Shown: positions 12,611 through 24,205, counted from the first letter of the stretch. The stretch is DNA of 64,000 nt from Phymorhynchus buccinoides (GCA_017654935.2 CM065682.1:39739682-39803681), one strand, 5' to 3'. The notes: generated from the letters alone by a model not told the origin. Program-made: numbers and translations.

Positions 12611-14587
12611 AATGAATAGCTTGGATTCTGGTTCAGATTTTGGTTTGTTGTTTGTTGTTGTTGTTCCCTGGCTTAAAGACTCCAGGGATCATCCCAACAG
12701 CCGAAGCAATTGAACAATGTGGTATACTAGGGATGAGAACATTTACGTGTGTGACCGTCTTTGATTGCCCCGCCACGTGGGCACCCACACTGCGACTTCG
12801 GAGGATTTTGGACTGATTATGTTATGCTAAGAGCTTGCCATGGCTAAAGAAAATCCCCGCATAACTATGCAGAACATAACAACATTTTGATGTAGTCTTG
12901 GTGTTCTAGCTTATACATGTATAAGTAAATTGCTCTGACACAGCCTTATGCCAAGGCAAGAGATTTGGGTTTAAATAGCATGTTTTTAATTCTCCAGTGT
13001 CACCAATCAATACAATAACGAGACAGTGCAACAAGAACACTTAACGTGTTCAGATTTTGAACTGTGTGTGGAAACAAATATGCGTTGAGGCTACAAACCC
13101 ATACATTGTGACATAGTGTGATATTTATATTATATTGTGCTACAAGAGATTCTACATTATTGACTGTGCGCTGTTGTTAATCACAGATTCACTCACTGAC
13201 CATGTTGAGCAAGGTGCAGAAAACGGCAGTGACCATTCATGCTCACCAGTCCCAAATCGCAGCAATGGCCTTCAGCAACAGCGCTGAACACATCGCCACT
13301 GCTTCTGAAAGGGTAACGTTCTTATTTGTTCCTCCCATTCAGCGTTCTTTGTTCAGCCTTTCATATATTGAGCGTAATATAGTTTACTTAGCTAACCAAT
13401 TTACGCAATAAAATAGCCATGCATCAAATGTGAAAGAAAGGCATAAACTTTGAACACATTGCAGGGAAAACAGAAGAATATATTTTACATACAAACACAT
13501 TGTACATAGGAGTCAGTAGCTTGTTATATGCACGCGTAAAGCTAGTTTACTTCCTGACTCGGAAACGTCTTTCACAAATTAAAACAAAAAGACAACTGCT
13601 GGTAGGGAACATGGCAGATAAGTTATTGCTCCTTGTTTTAACTTTCGTTTTACCACAATAATATAGGGTGACTCAGAACAAATGTAACCCACTCACTAAA
13701 TTGGTACTGACATTCTTAATAATCAAGGTATTTTGTTTTTCGGATTTGAAAAGAAGATTCAAATCATGAAAAAATACACCACTTTGTTTTCCCAAGATTT
13801 GTGTGTGTCTTCCAGAAATTAACATTTTCTATGGTACCACATTTTCAGAAAATGTCTTAAATTTGGAGGTCCAAAAACGCTTTCGCAACTTCGACGTCTT
13901 CATAATGCAATTTCAATTTATGTGGGATCTGGGCTCAAAAAGTCGGAATATGTTAACAGTTTACTGTGTTCACTGCTGCATTCCAATTTTCAGGGCAAAA
14001 AAAGAGAGCATGTTTGAAAAAAACAGACAGTTTTCAGACAATTGACATTTTCTGCAAATGTGTTTTTACCCCTCAAAAGGGGACTTTTCTAAGAATGGGT
14101 TAGCTTTAATATATATTTTTTTAATTCATATTTTTCATAATTTTTTAACACTATGAATAAACAGACAGAGAACAGCTACAAAAACAAAATTAACATCAAC
14201 ACAGAAAAATGTGATAGATTTATTATTGATTATTTTATTGACGATTTTGTGGGTTGCATTTGTTTTCAATCACCCTCCAGATCATGATACTGCAAGCATA
14301 CAGAGGACAGTGACTGTTTAGTTTTGGTTTAAACTTCTTTATTTCTTCCTTATAACGTAACAAAATAATAAATATGAGAATAAAGGGCAGCAACAAGCCT
14401 TCGGCTTATATCGTGCCCGTACACATTACACAATTTAAAATTTATGAGACCGAACATAAACAGCACATAAACATTTTCCAAACATTTCCAATCAGCATTT
14501 AGATACACCATGACCAATATATGATTTGAGCAAGTTAGGAGTTTCAAAAAGAAGAAAAAAAAGGGATGAACAACATTATCACATGAA

Positions 14588-14630
<43 letters not shown>

Positions 14631-17600
14631 AGACGAGAGGATCAACAATTTATAATAAATCGAATTAACATTTGCCAAGTTTTTACAGGCTTGTCTACCA
14701 CACATTCATATGTACTATATGTCGAGCAATAGCTTAGTTTTCTATCTTAAAGTTAGGAAATTGTATCGATGTCCAGATCACTGACTGCTGAGTGAGAGTT
14801 TCGTTGTTGTTGCTGTTGCAGGGTACCGTCATTAGAGTCTTCAGAGTCCTGACAGGAGAACCTGTCCATGAATTCAGGAGAGGCGTGACAAGGTAATAAT
14901 GGATTCACATTGGCCAGACACACTGATTTCCACACATTAGCAATGTAATACAAAGCATAATGTGTAACTAAATATATTAACAACTGAATGAAGCCTTTAA
15001 TGTGAAATATCAGCATTCGTAGAGTAAGTCACAGTTTGTAGTAACATATGATATGTACGTGGTTATATAGAACAGTATAACGCAAATACATTTGAAGTTT
15101 TATAGTTTATTTTAGCATTACAAACAGAACGGTTTTACGAACTAACATGGTGGCAGTGTTACCATTGTTACACTTGTCACGAACATCTCCATTTTGGATG
15201 AGCAGTGGAATAACTTTTCGTTGGACATGAGCAGGATTTCAGCTGATGCACTTTGCACTATTAAGAAAGTCTTGCATTTCCAGTTAGTCATTCACAGTTT
15301 GCTGGCTTGCATCAGTGTAGTTTGTGCATCAATAACCGACAATATAATAGTGGACATAATTATTTCGTTTGTGGTCGACGTATAAAGCATGAGTCTGATT
15401 TTGTATGCTTTCTCCATTCTTGGACAGTCATAGCAAAAAAGGGTATGCCAGATATTGTGAAACTTGTCTGTGTCGTGCCGGTTTGCAGGTCAGTGGAAGT
15501 GACATCCCTGATTTTCAACAGGGATGACAGTCTCCTCATACTGGCCAGCAACACGGAGACTGTACATGTCTTTAACATGAAGAGGTAAGAAGCTATTAGG
15601 TAATTGTATTCTTCTTGCCGATAGTGTGTTATTCTAAAAACAATACGGCAGTCTCCTGCTACGGCAATGATGAGTACCTCTTAAGCGGTTAATGCTGGTA
15701 GTAACATGTAAATGAGCATAAATAGCCAATAGGTTGGGCTGTTTAATCTAATTTACATGTTACTACCCGTGTATACTGTTTCAGACGCAGTCATGATGAC
15801 TGTTTGCAGACCAAGGGCTGAATGAACCAGCCTATATTGAATGCAGTCATGGCTAGGAGTCGATGGCTGCAGGCCCAAAGGCCAATAACTCTAACAATCT
15901 ATATTCTCCAACAAAAGTTAAGGATCAAATATTTTAGAACTAGTTCGTTAAAAACATTTTTTTGAAAAAACCCGTAAATCAAAGGTAACTTAGCTGAGAC
16001 ATTTCATATTTTGGGAATACTTTATTTAACCATTATTGAACAAAAGACTGACATTTGATAACGTTCATTTCTATCATTTAAAAAAAAAGCAATAGCAGAA
16101 GAAGAATTTGTTGAAGCATATGTTCGCTGTAATTGGAATGTCTTTGTGCAGGCCGAAAGAGGAGGCGGGGTGGGCCAGCTACCTGGGTCTGGGCAGAATG
16201 GTATCCATGGTGGTGGGCGATGTCAGCCAAGACAGAGCTTCTGCCGTCGCTTATCTCCCTTCCCCTGTGGGCACAGGAAACGCCTGTGGTATTGTCACGT
16301 ACGTAGTTCACGTGCTAGGCCCTTTATTCATTTACTCAAACGGCTTTCATCATTGGTTGACATGGGCCCCAAGTTTGGGCCAATAGTAAAATGAAAGTTA
16401 GTGACATAAGAATGATTTTTTACAGTAATGAAACAATCAGATTATCTTTGTTCAGCTTAATCTTTTGTGAACGAGTGACTATCAAACCTGTTTTTGTACT
16501 GGCTCTTCCATGTTACAGCCTTGTGAATTAGCTGGCCTTCAGGACCATTCACAATATCAACTGTCCTAAGTCGTTTACGACTGAGCGAGAATGTCTCCGG
16601 TGTAAGGCATCTTCACCGTAAACAGATTCTTGTCCAGCTTTCGATAATAACAAATACAAATGCCTACTCACCTATCTGAAGGACATAGAGTAATTTGCAC
16701 ATATTGTGCGTACTTGTGTTGTCTTCTTTACTGATGCATTGATGGTGTTTGGAAATATGTGCAATATCACATATCTCGGAGTCTCATAATTATATCTCGA
16801 TAATATGAAAAGAGGTTATTCACTTAGTTGGGTGGTGTGTTTTTTTAAAGTCAAAGGATCTTGAAATTGAAAATTTTGACACTGTTTCTTTTTGCATGTG
16901 ATCAGTAGGGGTACCTACATGGAGATTAGTTTTCTATTTCAACAGTTATTCCAGATTAATTCAGTATAGTCACACTTATGTAAAGGATAGTTGCGTAAAT
17001 CGGGCTTAGGTAGTTTTGCAATAACAACTGTAAAAGAACCAATCAAATGGGTCCTCATCTGCTGTAAAAGTCCTGATCAAATACTTTCAAAAATTTGAAA
17101 TCGTTTTTGATGTAGTTTTGTAAAATTACTCTCGTCTTATTGGTAGTTTGTGTCACTTATCTAAGCAAACGATAAGAAATAGTCAATCATCCTATAAACT
17201 TGACAATGTGTTTTATTATTAGAAACAAACATGATTATGTTTGTCCCTGTTTTTCTCACAGCATTGAAGGCAACCCCTACCTGGTGGTTATGAACATGGA
17301 AGGGAACCTGTACATTTACCTCCCACCCCACAACTCAAATGACTGGGCGTGTCGTCTTCTGGAGCACCACAGGTAACCTACATGTCATCACAGTAGTGAT
17401 ATCGATGAGTTTCGGCATCTGTTCACAATTCCTACGTGTCTTCGTTTTGGAATCATAATATTGCATCGCTATTCACTCTGTTGCCACGTGCTTTCTGAAA
17501 GGGCTGTGTTAATCAGACCATAATAGCTAAATGCTCCTTTTGGTTACATGCTTTGAGATGTACGATAACTTAAAAAAGTATATTCCCTCAAAATAAAATG

Positions 17601-20600
17601 TGATTGTGCTTTATTTTCTTATTAACTACTTTCCTTTACACATTCTAATCAAATATGTTAAATGTGGACTAAGTTAGCAAACAAGTGTCAACAGTATTTT
17701 AAAGAATTACACCTGTAAATTTACAATCGGAGGATTGACTGCAGAGACGACCATATCTAAGATATGAATGTTATTATTGACCTTTTCAAAACCGAGGTTG
17801 AAGGACATACAAAACTTTTGTTCTTGATGCATAGAACACTGGAACTAAAAACACCCACAGCCTATACTTGAATTCTAAACACATTTTGTCGACTCTAGTA
17901 ATTCAATATGTACGGAACTTGCATGAATATTTATAAAAACAACGCACATTATAAGGAGCAAATATATGTTTACATTAGAAACATATTTGTGCACATATAA
18001 TTTCAAATAAATCCAATGCATGTGAACAATTCATGATGGCAAAAAGGAAACTTTCTCTCTTTTGCTTCTCTTTAGAAATATTTGGTCTTAATCACGTTGC
18101 CTGTTGTGTGCATTTTATGTTTGGTTTTGCAGAATCTCAACGGGGAAGCAAGAAGAGGCTGCTGCTGACGATCTGCCAGACATGCTCAAAGACATGACAG
18201 TTGGTGCTGGAACCACGGGTAAGTGGAATGCTAGCTCCTCTCATTTTATAATGTGCTACCAGAACACCAAAGCACTGGCTTCACTTCAACGACAACGACA
18301 ATGTTACTTTACGAATAAAACTGAAATGAATCAACTTTTTGAACTCTCAAGTCTGCATTTTATAATCATTTATTAAAGTTATTTAACATACGATGTAACT
18401 CTTATTGCTAAACAAAATGTTCTGAATATAAGAGAGAAAAGGCCGTCACTGTTCATAGGCTGTTCAAAATATAATTTGCCATTACATGGACATTTGAACG
18501 TATGTTTTTTTAAATTTTTACATTGTTTCATTCAGTTTTGAATAACACTTTATTTAGACTCCAATACCATTTATTAAAAAAAAAAAACCAACATGACAAT
18601 GTTGGCAAATTTTGTCACTCATTCAAATTTAACTAAACGAGATTATTGTTCATCAAACTTGTCCTTATTTTTATATAAGCAAAGTAATGGACACATTGGC
18701 TGATCAAGTCACTTCTCAGTTAAAACCCCTTGACTGCCAGAGAAAAATTAAAGACAAACTCATTGGGCAAATCATGCCATGAAAAAGACAACTGATAGAG
18801 CCAATCTGGAAAAAATGGTCTGGGGATATAACTCTCGTGACTGCGTTGGAGCAGAAGACAGCACATGAGGGTTATTCCTCTTCATCTGATGACATCATTA
18901 GCGATGTCACCAGGTCAGTATGTGATACGTTGGTGGCAGTCAAGGGGCTAATACAATGTACTGAACTGAGAAGAAATGGACACATTTAAGGAATTAAGAA
19001 CAGTAACCCTGTATTGTTTGAAAAACCGATATGCAATTGAAAGGTTTTTTTACGTAATAAATCCACTGTGCAGCTATGAACTGTGCAGCTAGAAACTGTG
19101 CAGCTATAAATTGTGCAGCTATAAATTGTGCAGTGCAGCTATAAATTGTGCAGCTATAAACTATGCAGCTAAAAACTGTACAGCTATAAACTGTGCAGCT
19201 ATAAATTGTGAAACTATATACTGTACAGCTGTAACCTGTGCATCTATAAACTGTGCTGCTATAAACTGTGCAGCTATAAACTGTACAGCTATAAACTGTA
19301 CATCTATAAACTGTGCAGCTATAAACTGTACAGCTATAAACTGTACAGCTATGAAATGTGCAGCTCTAAACTGTACAGCTATAAACTGTACAGCTATAAA
19401 ATGTGCAGCTATAAACTGTACAGCTATAACTGTACAGCTATAAACTGTACAGCTATAAACTGGGCAGCTATATCTGTGCAGCTATAAACTGTGCAGCTAT
19501 AAACTGTGCAGCTATAAATTATGCAGCTATAAACTGTACAGCTATGAACTGTAAACGCAATTACGGACAACGTTTGGTCAGTCTATTCAATACTCGCTAT
19601 ATTCAGCAGACCAGTTTCGAGTAGTATTCTATTCAATTTGGACCTCTACTACTCTTCAAAATTGAAAATAATGCTCTAACTACTCATGTTCAATGGACAT
19701 TGTTTGATGGTTTAATGAATAAAACTACACATGTTGCACCAACACTACTCGTTTCAGCTAACCAGACTACTCAAGACTTGTGTAGGTGGGTAAACGGGTC
19801 TGATTCAGGTTCGACTGTATTAATTTTTTTCTGGACATAAATATTATGTTAACAGCCCTAATGTCCCTGTAATCAATACACACTGTATGAACAATGATAT
19901 AACATGAAACGCTTTATCTCATTTTGAACAGGTTCAGGCTATGCCAAGAGGAAAGAAGTGCTGGCGGCGAGGGCACGTGCGTATTATGATTCAGCGCCTG
20001 TTCCCAAATCTGCTGCTGCCAGTGTCCCTGATTCAGCGCCTGTTGCCAAATCTGCTGCTGCCAGTGTCCCTGATTCAGCGCCTGTTGCCAAAGCTGCTGC
20101 TACCAGTGTCCCTGATTCAGCGCCTGTTGCCAAAGCTGCTGCTACCAGTGTCCCTGATTCAGCGCCTGTTGCCAAAGCTGCTGCTACCAGTGTCCCTGAT
20201 TCAGCGCCTGTTGCCAAATCTGCTGCTGCCAGTGTCCCTGATTCAGCGCCTGTTGCCAAATCTGCTGCTACCAGTGTCCCTGATTCAGCGCCTGTTGCCA
20301 AATCTGCTGCTACCAGTGTCCCTGATTCAGCGCCTGTTGCCAAATCTGCTGCTACCAGTGTCCCTGATTCAGCGCCTGTTGCCAAATCTGCTGCTACCAG
20401 TGTCCCTGATTCAGCGCCTGTTGCCAAATCTGCTGCTACCAGTGTCCCTGATTCAGCGCCTGTTGCCAAATCTGCTGCTACCAGTGTCCCTGACTCAGCG
20501 CCTGTTGCCAAATCTGCTGCTACCAGTGTCCCTGATTCAGCGCCTGTTGCCAAATCTGCTGCTGCCAGTGTCCCTGATTCAGCGCCTGTTGCCAAATCTG

Positions 20601-21028
20601 CTGCTACCAGTGTCCCTGATTCAGCGCCTGTTGCCAAATCTGCTGCTGTCAGTGTCCCTGATTCTGCGCCTGTTGCAAAATCTACTACTGCCAGTGTGCC
20701 TGTTTCAGCACCTAATACGAAATCTACATCTGGCAGTGTCCCTGTTTCAGCACCTGATGCAAGATCTGCTGCTACCAGTGTATTTCTAGCGCCTGTTGCG
20801 AAATCTGCTGCTGTCAGTGTACCTGATTCTGCGCCTGTTGCAAAATGTACTACTGCCAGTGTCCCTGTAACTCTCGTGACTGCGTTGGAGCAGAAGACAG
20901 CACATGAGGGTTATTCCTCTTCATCTGATGACATCATTAGCGATGTCATCAGGTCAGTACGTGATACGTTGGTGGCAGTCAAGGGGCTAATACAATGTAC
21001 TGAACTGAGAAGAAATGGACACATTTAA
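8578..21028 (+). CDS. WIPI2: WIPI1/2-type PROPPIN (Atg18 family), copy 1, 5'-incomplete (exons 2-12)
   Basis: Exons 8578-8657, 9271-9380, 10047-10121, 10913-11095, 13187-13312, 14822-14892, 15489-15584, 16152-16298, 17262-17372, 18133-18218, 19932-21028. Phases and GT-AG boundaries are identical to copy 2. With the missing 53-nt exon 1 the protein would be 744 aa. Exon 7 carries FRRG, exon 8 SNTETVH. The terminal exon has 21 repeat units against 18 in copy 2. Outside that exon the copies differ at 19 nucleotides, giving 16 amino-acid replacements and 2 silent changes. Exon 1 should lie upstream of 7145, but that position is occupied by a 500-N gap and then by an inverted intergenic contig, so exon 1 is either in the gap, misplaced, or truly lost. 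No frameshift or stop is visible in exons 2-12. The copy may be a paralogue or the second haplotype of the same gene. Confidence 0.88.
8996..9053. repeat. (GT/GC)n microsatellite in intron 2, copy 1
   Basis: Alternating GTGTGCGT tract, reduced in copy 2 (39961-39985). The rest of intron 2 (8658-9270) shows nothing else recognisable. Confidence 0.9.
9483..9660. repeat. (CT)n microsatellite in intron 3, copy 1
   Basis: CT/TCTG tract of about 175 bp. In copy 2 it is only about 65 bp (40413-40477). The rest of intron 3 is unremarkable. Confidence 0.95.
10148..10184. repeat. (GGT)n-(GT)n tract in intron 4, copy 1
   Basis: A single tract directly after exon 4. In copy 2 it belongs to a unit present three times. 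Confidence 0.9.
10529..10603 (-). mobile_element. tRNA-derived SINE head or tRNA pseudogene, intron 4 of copy 1
   Basis: The minus strand has a B-box-like ggttcgaatcc and an A-box-like region (gcgcagtggcagtg) at tRNA spacing in 75 bp. The acceptor-stem ends do not pair well, so it is not a working tRNA. Confidence 0.55.
10837..10905 (+). repeat. SINE/LINE 3'-tail-like sequence before exon 5, copy 1
   Basis: gtaaagcgccctg ... gggcgctatataaat followed by an ATT-rich tail, a form common at retroposon 3' ends. It stops just upstream of the polypyrimidine tract of the exon 5 acceptor. The copy-2 counterpart is 42048-42120. Confidence 0.5.
11812..12032 (+). repeat. Dispersed repeat in intron 5 (copy 1)
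   Basis: Contains caagagtgaatgcccttgg and ccaataaccctatttga. Copies lie at 43017-43230 (copy 2 intron 5) and, inverted, at 34738-34940, a non-homologous position. The rest of intron 5 (11096-13186) holds a mollusc-type ttttacgtcctctcgg motif near 11197 and no gene. Confidence 0.65.
12505..12608 (+). repeat. Retroposon 3'-tail-like sequence with (ATT)n, intron 5 copy 1
   Basis: gtaaagcactttgggctcat ... gcgctatataaatg followed by about 45 bp of ATT repeats. Counterpart 43718-43815. Confidence 0.55.
14590..14627. repeat. (AAT)n microsatellite, intron 6 copy 1
   Basis: Trinucleotide run; counterpart 45801-45847. The rest of intron 6 (13313-14821) shows no gene. Confidence 0.9.
15697..15767. repeat. 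Small inverted repeat in intron 8, copy 1
   Basis: ggtagtaacatgtaaat at 15697-15713 is the exact reverse complement of 15751-15767, enclosing 37 bp. Counterpart near 46852-46923 in copy 2. Introns 7, 9 and 10 hold nothing I can name. Confidence 0.6.
18831..19066 (+). pseudogene. Relic of the PROPPIN terminal-exon tail in intron 11, copy 1
   Basis: Nearly identical to 20870-21104 (end of exon 12 and 3'UTR), still open through the TLVTALEQ...GHI tail to a stop and including the AATAAA context. No acceptor-like sequence precedes it and the 42-bp array is missing, so it is unlikely to be used. Confidence 0.75.
19067..19552. repeat. 15-bp minisatellite after tail relic, copy 1
   Basis: About 32 units of gcagctataaactgt with variants (gtacagc, gtgaaac). 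Confidence 0.95.
19607..19802. mobile_element. cagacc-MITE relative in intron 11, copy 1
   Basis: Same body as 35971-36185 (tactactcttcaaaattgaa, gaccagactactcaagac-like parts) with eroded ends. It sits just before the terminal exon. Confidence 0.6.
19932..21028 (+). CDS. WIPI2: PROPPIN terminal exon, copy 1: 21 x 14-residue repeat plus tail
   Basis: It has the same structure as the copy-2 exon but with 21 units; the 123-nt length difference equals three 42-bp units minus one codon. Early units alternate KSAAAS, KAAATS and KSAATS, showing local homogenisation. Near the end one unit reads SVFLAPVAK, a codon shorter than the SVSDAAPVAK of copy 2, with the reading frame kept. The 42-bp unit has no stop in any plus-strand frame, so long alternative-frame readings of Leu/Pro repeats also exist but are not supported by splicing. 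Confidence 0.85.
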
Positions 21029-21104
21029 GGAATTAAGAACAGTAACCCTGTATTGTTTGAAAAACCGATATGCAATTGAAAGGTTTTTTTACGTAATAAA
21101 CCCA
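21029..21104 (+). promoter_or_regulatory. 3'UTR and polyadenylation signal of copy 1
   Basis: An AATAAA hexamer at 21096-21101 follows the stop codon by about 68 nt. The 15-bp minisatellite starts within a few bases, so cleavage would be expected inside or next to the repeat. Confidence 0.6.
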
Positions 21105-21470
21105 CTGTGCAGCTATGAACTGTGCAGCTAGAAACTGTGCAGCTATAAATTGTGCAGCTATAAACTATGCAGCTATAAACTGTACAGCTATAAACTGTAC
21201 AGCTATAAACTGTGCAGCTATAAACTGTACAGCTATAACTGTGCAGCTATAAACTGTACAGCTATAAAATGTGCAGCTATAAACTGTACAGCTATAACTG
21301 TACAGCTATAAACTGGGCAGCTATAACTGTGCAGCTATAAACTGTGCAGCTATAAACTGTGCAGCTATAAATTATGCAGCTATAAACTGTACAGCTATAA
21401 ACTGTGCAGCTATGAACTGTGCAGCTATAAACTGTGCAGCTATAAACTGTGCAGCTATAAACTGTGCAGG
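21105..21470. repeat. 15-bp minisatellite after terminal exon, copy 1
   Basis: About 24 units of the same 15-bp repeat, beginning next to the polyadenylation signal. Confidence 0.95.
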
Positions 21471-21845
21471 TCCACAACACAAGGTGCAGGTGAATGAACC
21501 AGCTGTCGTGTAAAGTGGTTCTGTTGTACGCACCATTAAAAAAAACACGGTTGCTGTTCCTTGTTCACTATTATGTTCTCACTGGTTTCTTTCTCTCGTT
21601 TTATTATTGCATCCAAATTGAGATGATAACAATGTATTATGGAGGGGGAAATAATCACAATACAGTCGAACCCTGTCTATCTGACACCCTGATGTTATTG
21701 TACAGACGCCCCTTTAACTGGCAGGGTAGTTTTACTCAAACTCTCTTTTCACACTGAGTTTATTTCTCAAATATTCTCCAGAATAATGGCCTCTCGCAAT
21801 TATGGACAACGTTTGGTCAGTCTATTAAGTACTCGCTATATTCAG

Positions 21846-22040
21846 CAGACCTGTTTTGAGTAGTATTCTACTCAATTTCGACCTCTACTACTCTTCAAAA
21901 TTGAAAATAATGCTCTAACTACTCATGTTCAATGAACATTGTTTGATGGTTTAATGAATACAACTACACATTTTGCACCAAAACTACTCGTTTCAGCTAA
22001 CCAGACTACTCAAGACTTGTGTAGGGGGTAGACGGGTCTG
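21846..22040. mobile_element. cagacc-MITE relative 3' of copy 1
   Basis: Second relative of the element, just before the downstream 42-bp array. Between 21471 and 21845 I see only non-coding spacer. Confidence 0.6.
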
Positions 22041-22070
22041 ATTCAGGTTCGACTGTGTTAATAATATTTT

Positions 22071-22730
22071 CCCAAATCTGCTGCTGCCAGTGTCCCTGAT
22101 TCAGCGCCTGTTGCCAAAGCTGCTGCTACCAGTGTCCCCGATTCAGCGCCTGTTGCGGAATCTACTGCTACCAGTGTCCCTGATTCAGCGCCTGTTGCCA
22201 AATCTGCTGCTACCAGTGTCCCTGATTCAGCGCCTGTTGCGGAATCTACTGCTACCAGTGTCCCTGATTCTGCGCCTGTTGCCAAATATACTGCTACCAG
22301 TGTCACTGATTCTACGCCTGTTGCCAAATCTGCTGCTGCCAGGTCCCCGATTCAGCGCTTGTTGCGAAATCTACTGCTGCCAGTGTCCCTGATTCAGCGC
22401 CTGTTGCGACATCTACTGCTGCCAGTGTCCCTGATTCAGCGCCTGTTGCGACATCTACTGCTGCCAGTGTCACTGATTCAGCGCCTGTTGCGAAATCTCC
22501 ATCTGGCAGTGTCCCTGCTTCAGCACCTGATGCAAGATCTACTGCTGCCAGTGTCCCTGTTTCAAGGTCCATGTACAAATTTCCCACTGCCGGTGTCCAT
22601 GTTGCAAGGTCCATGTTAAAATTGCCCACTGCCGGTGTCCCTGTTTCAAGGTCGATGTTCAAATTGCCCTCTGCCAGTGTCCCTGATTCAGCGTCCGTTT
22701 TGAAATCTTCTGCTGCCGATGTCCCTCGTC
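22071..22730 (+). pseudogene. Decayed second copy of the terminal-exon 42-bp array, copy 1
   Basis: The array again encodes SAPVAKSAATSVPD-like units but includes a one-base deletion near 22341 (gccaggtccccg) that breaks the frame, then degenerates into units without the Ala/Lys half. No proven splice acceptor. Confidence 0.7.
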
Positions 22731-23415
22731 TTGCCCACACTGCTCACGGTGTATATGCCCCCACTTTTCCCAGTATCCCTACGCCTGCCCACACTTTTAC
22801 AGGTATCCCTCTACCTGCCCACAATGTTCCAGGTATCCCTCTACCTGCTGACACTTTTCCAGGCATTCCTCTACCTGCCCACACTTATGCAGGAATCCCT
22901 CTTCTCAATGTCCCTGTTTCTGCCCACACTGTTCTCAGTGTCCCCGTTTCTACCCACACTGTTCCGAGTGTCCCTGTTTCTGCCCACGCTGTTCCTGGTG
23001 TCCCTGTTTCTGCCCACACTGTTCCCAGTGTCCCTGATTCTGCCCACACCGTTTCCAGTGTCCCTGATTCTGCCCACACCATTTCCAGTGTCCCTGATTC
23101 TGCCCGCACTGTTTCTACTGTCCCTGATTCTGCCCACACAGTTCCCAGTGTCCCTGATTTTGCCCAGACTGTTTCCAGTGTCCCTGATTCTGCCCACAGT
23201 TCCCAGTGTCCCTGATTCTGCCCACAGTTCCCAGTGTCCCTGATTCCGCCCAGACTGTTTCCAGTGTCCCTGATTCTGCCCACACTTTTTCTAGTGTCCC
23301 TGATTCTACCCACGCTGTTCTCAATGTCCCTGATTCTGCCCACACTGTTCCCAGTGTCCCTGATGCTGCCCACAGTTCCCAGTGTCCCTGATTCTGCCCA
23401 CACTGTTCCCAGCAA
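22731..23415 (+). repeat. 30-bp tandem array derived from the 42-bp repeat, copy 1
   Basis: The unit cccagtgtccctgattctgc plus ccacactgtt (reads PSVPDSAHTV) shares the agtgtccctgattc core of the 42-bp unit. An open frame runs through much of it (22571-23215), but coding use is unproven. Confidence 0.85.
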
Positions 23416-23433
23416 CTCATTTAAGCCCTCGAA

Positions 23434-24119
23434 CACTGACACTGGTCACTTTGGCCTAATTTTACCGTTTGAATCCTAATTAGTGTATTAGGAGTTCAAA
23501 TGAACTTTTTGTTCATGTGGTTGACCAGTGGTCAGTGTCACTGACCAGTGGTCACTTTGGCCTATTTTTACTGTTTGACTGTAAATGAGTGTATTAGGAG
23601 TTCAAATGAACAAGGTTTGATGTGGTTGACCAGTGGTCAGTCACACTGACCAATGGTCAACCACATTATAAAAAAATAGGCCAAAGTGACCACTGGTCAG
23701 TGACACTGACCACTGGTCAACGACATCAAAAGTTGTTCATTTGAACTCCTAATACACTAATTTGCAGTCAAACAGTGAAAATAGGCCAAAGTGACCACCG
23801 GTCAGTGACACTGACCACTGGTCAACATCCAAAAATTTTTCATTTGAACTCCTAATACACTAATTTGCAGTCAAACAGTGAAAATAGGCCAAAGTGACCA
23901 CTGGTCAGTGACACTGACCACTGGTCAACGACATCAAAATTTGTTCATTTGAACTCCTAATACACTAATTTGCAGTCAAACAGTGAAAATAGGCCAAAGT
24001 GACCACTGGTCAATGACACTGACCACTGGTCAACCACATCAACAATTGTTCATATGATCTCCTAATACACTAATTAGCATTCAAACGGTAAAATTAGGCC
24101 AAAGTGACCAGTGTCAGTG
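23434..24119. mobile_element. Fold-back element with tandem palindromic core, copy 1
   Basis: Terminal inverted repeats of about 72 bp (cactgacactggtcactttg inward) with three mismatches. The interior is a set of units of about 120 bp, each containing the 13-bp palindrome tgaccactggtca and ctaatacactaatttgcag, arranged in opposite directions on either side of about 23650. Confidence 0.75.
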
Positions 24120-24205
24120 GTCAGCTTGTTATTCATTTTATTTAACAAAGATTTTAAAAAAACAAGGGAACTTGTCAAGAATGAGTTGTTATAGCTCCAA
24201 CTTTC

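Noticed and set aside
19941..20789. Long Leu/Pro-repeat open frame (RLLPNLLLPVSLIQ units)
   Set aside because: It is a second frame of the 42-bp array. Splice phase from exon 11 fixes the SAPVAKS frame instead; the same goes for the minus-strand TGAESGTL reading.
21292..21480. Cys/Tyr/Ser/Thr repeat proteins from the 15-bp minisatellite
   Set aside because: Open frames follow from a 15-bp unit without stops in some frames; the array follows a polyadenylation signal.
22571..23215. Alternative terminal exon encoding PSVPDSAHTV repeats
   Set aside because: The frame is open, but the preceding 42-bp array copy is frameshifted and no convincing acceptor was found; kept only as a repeat.
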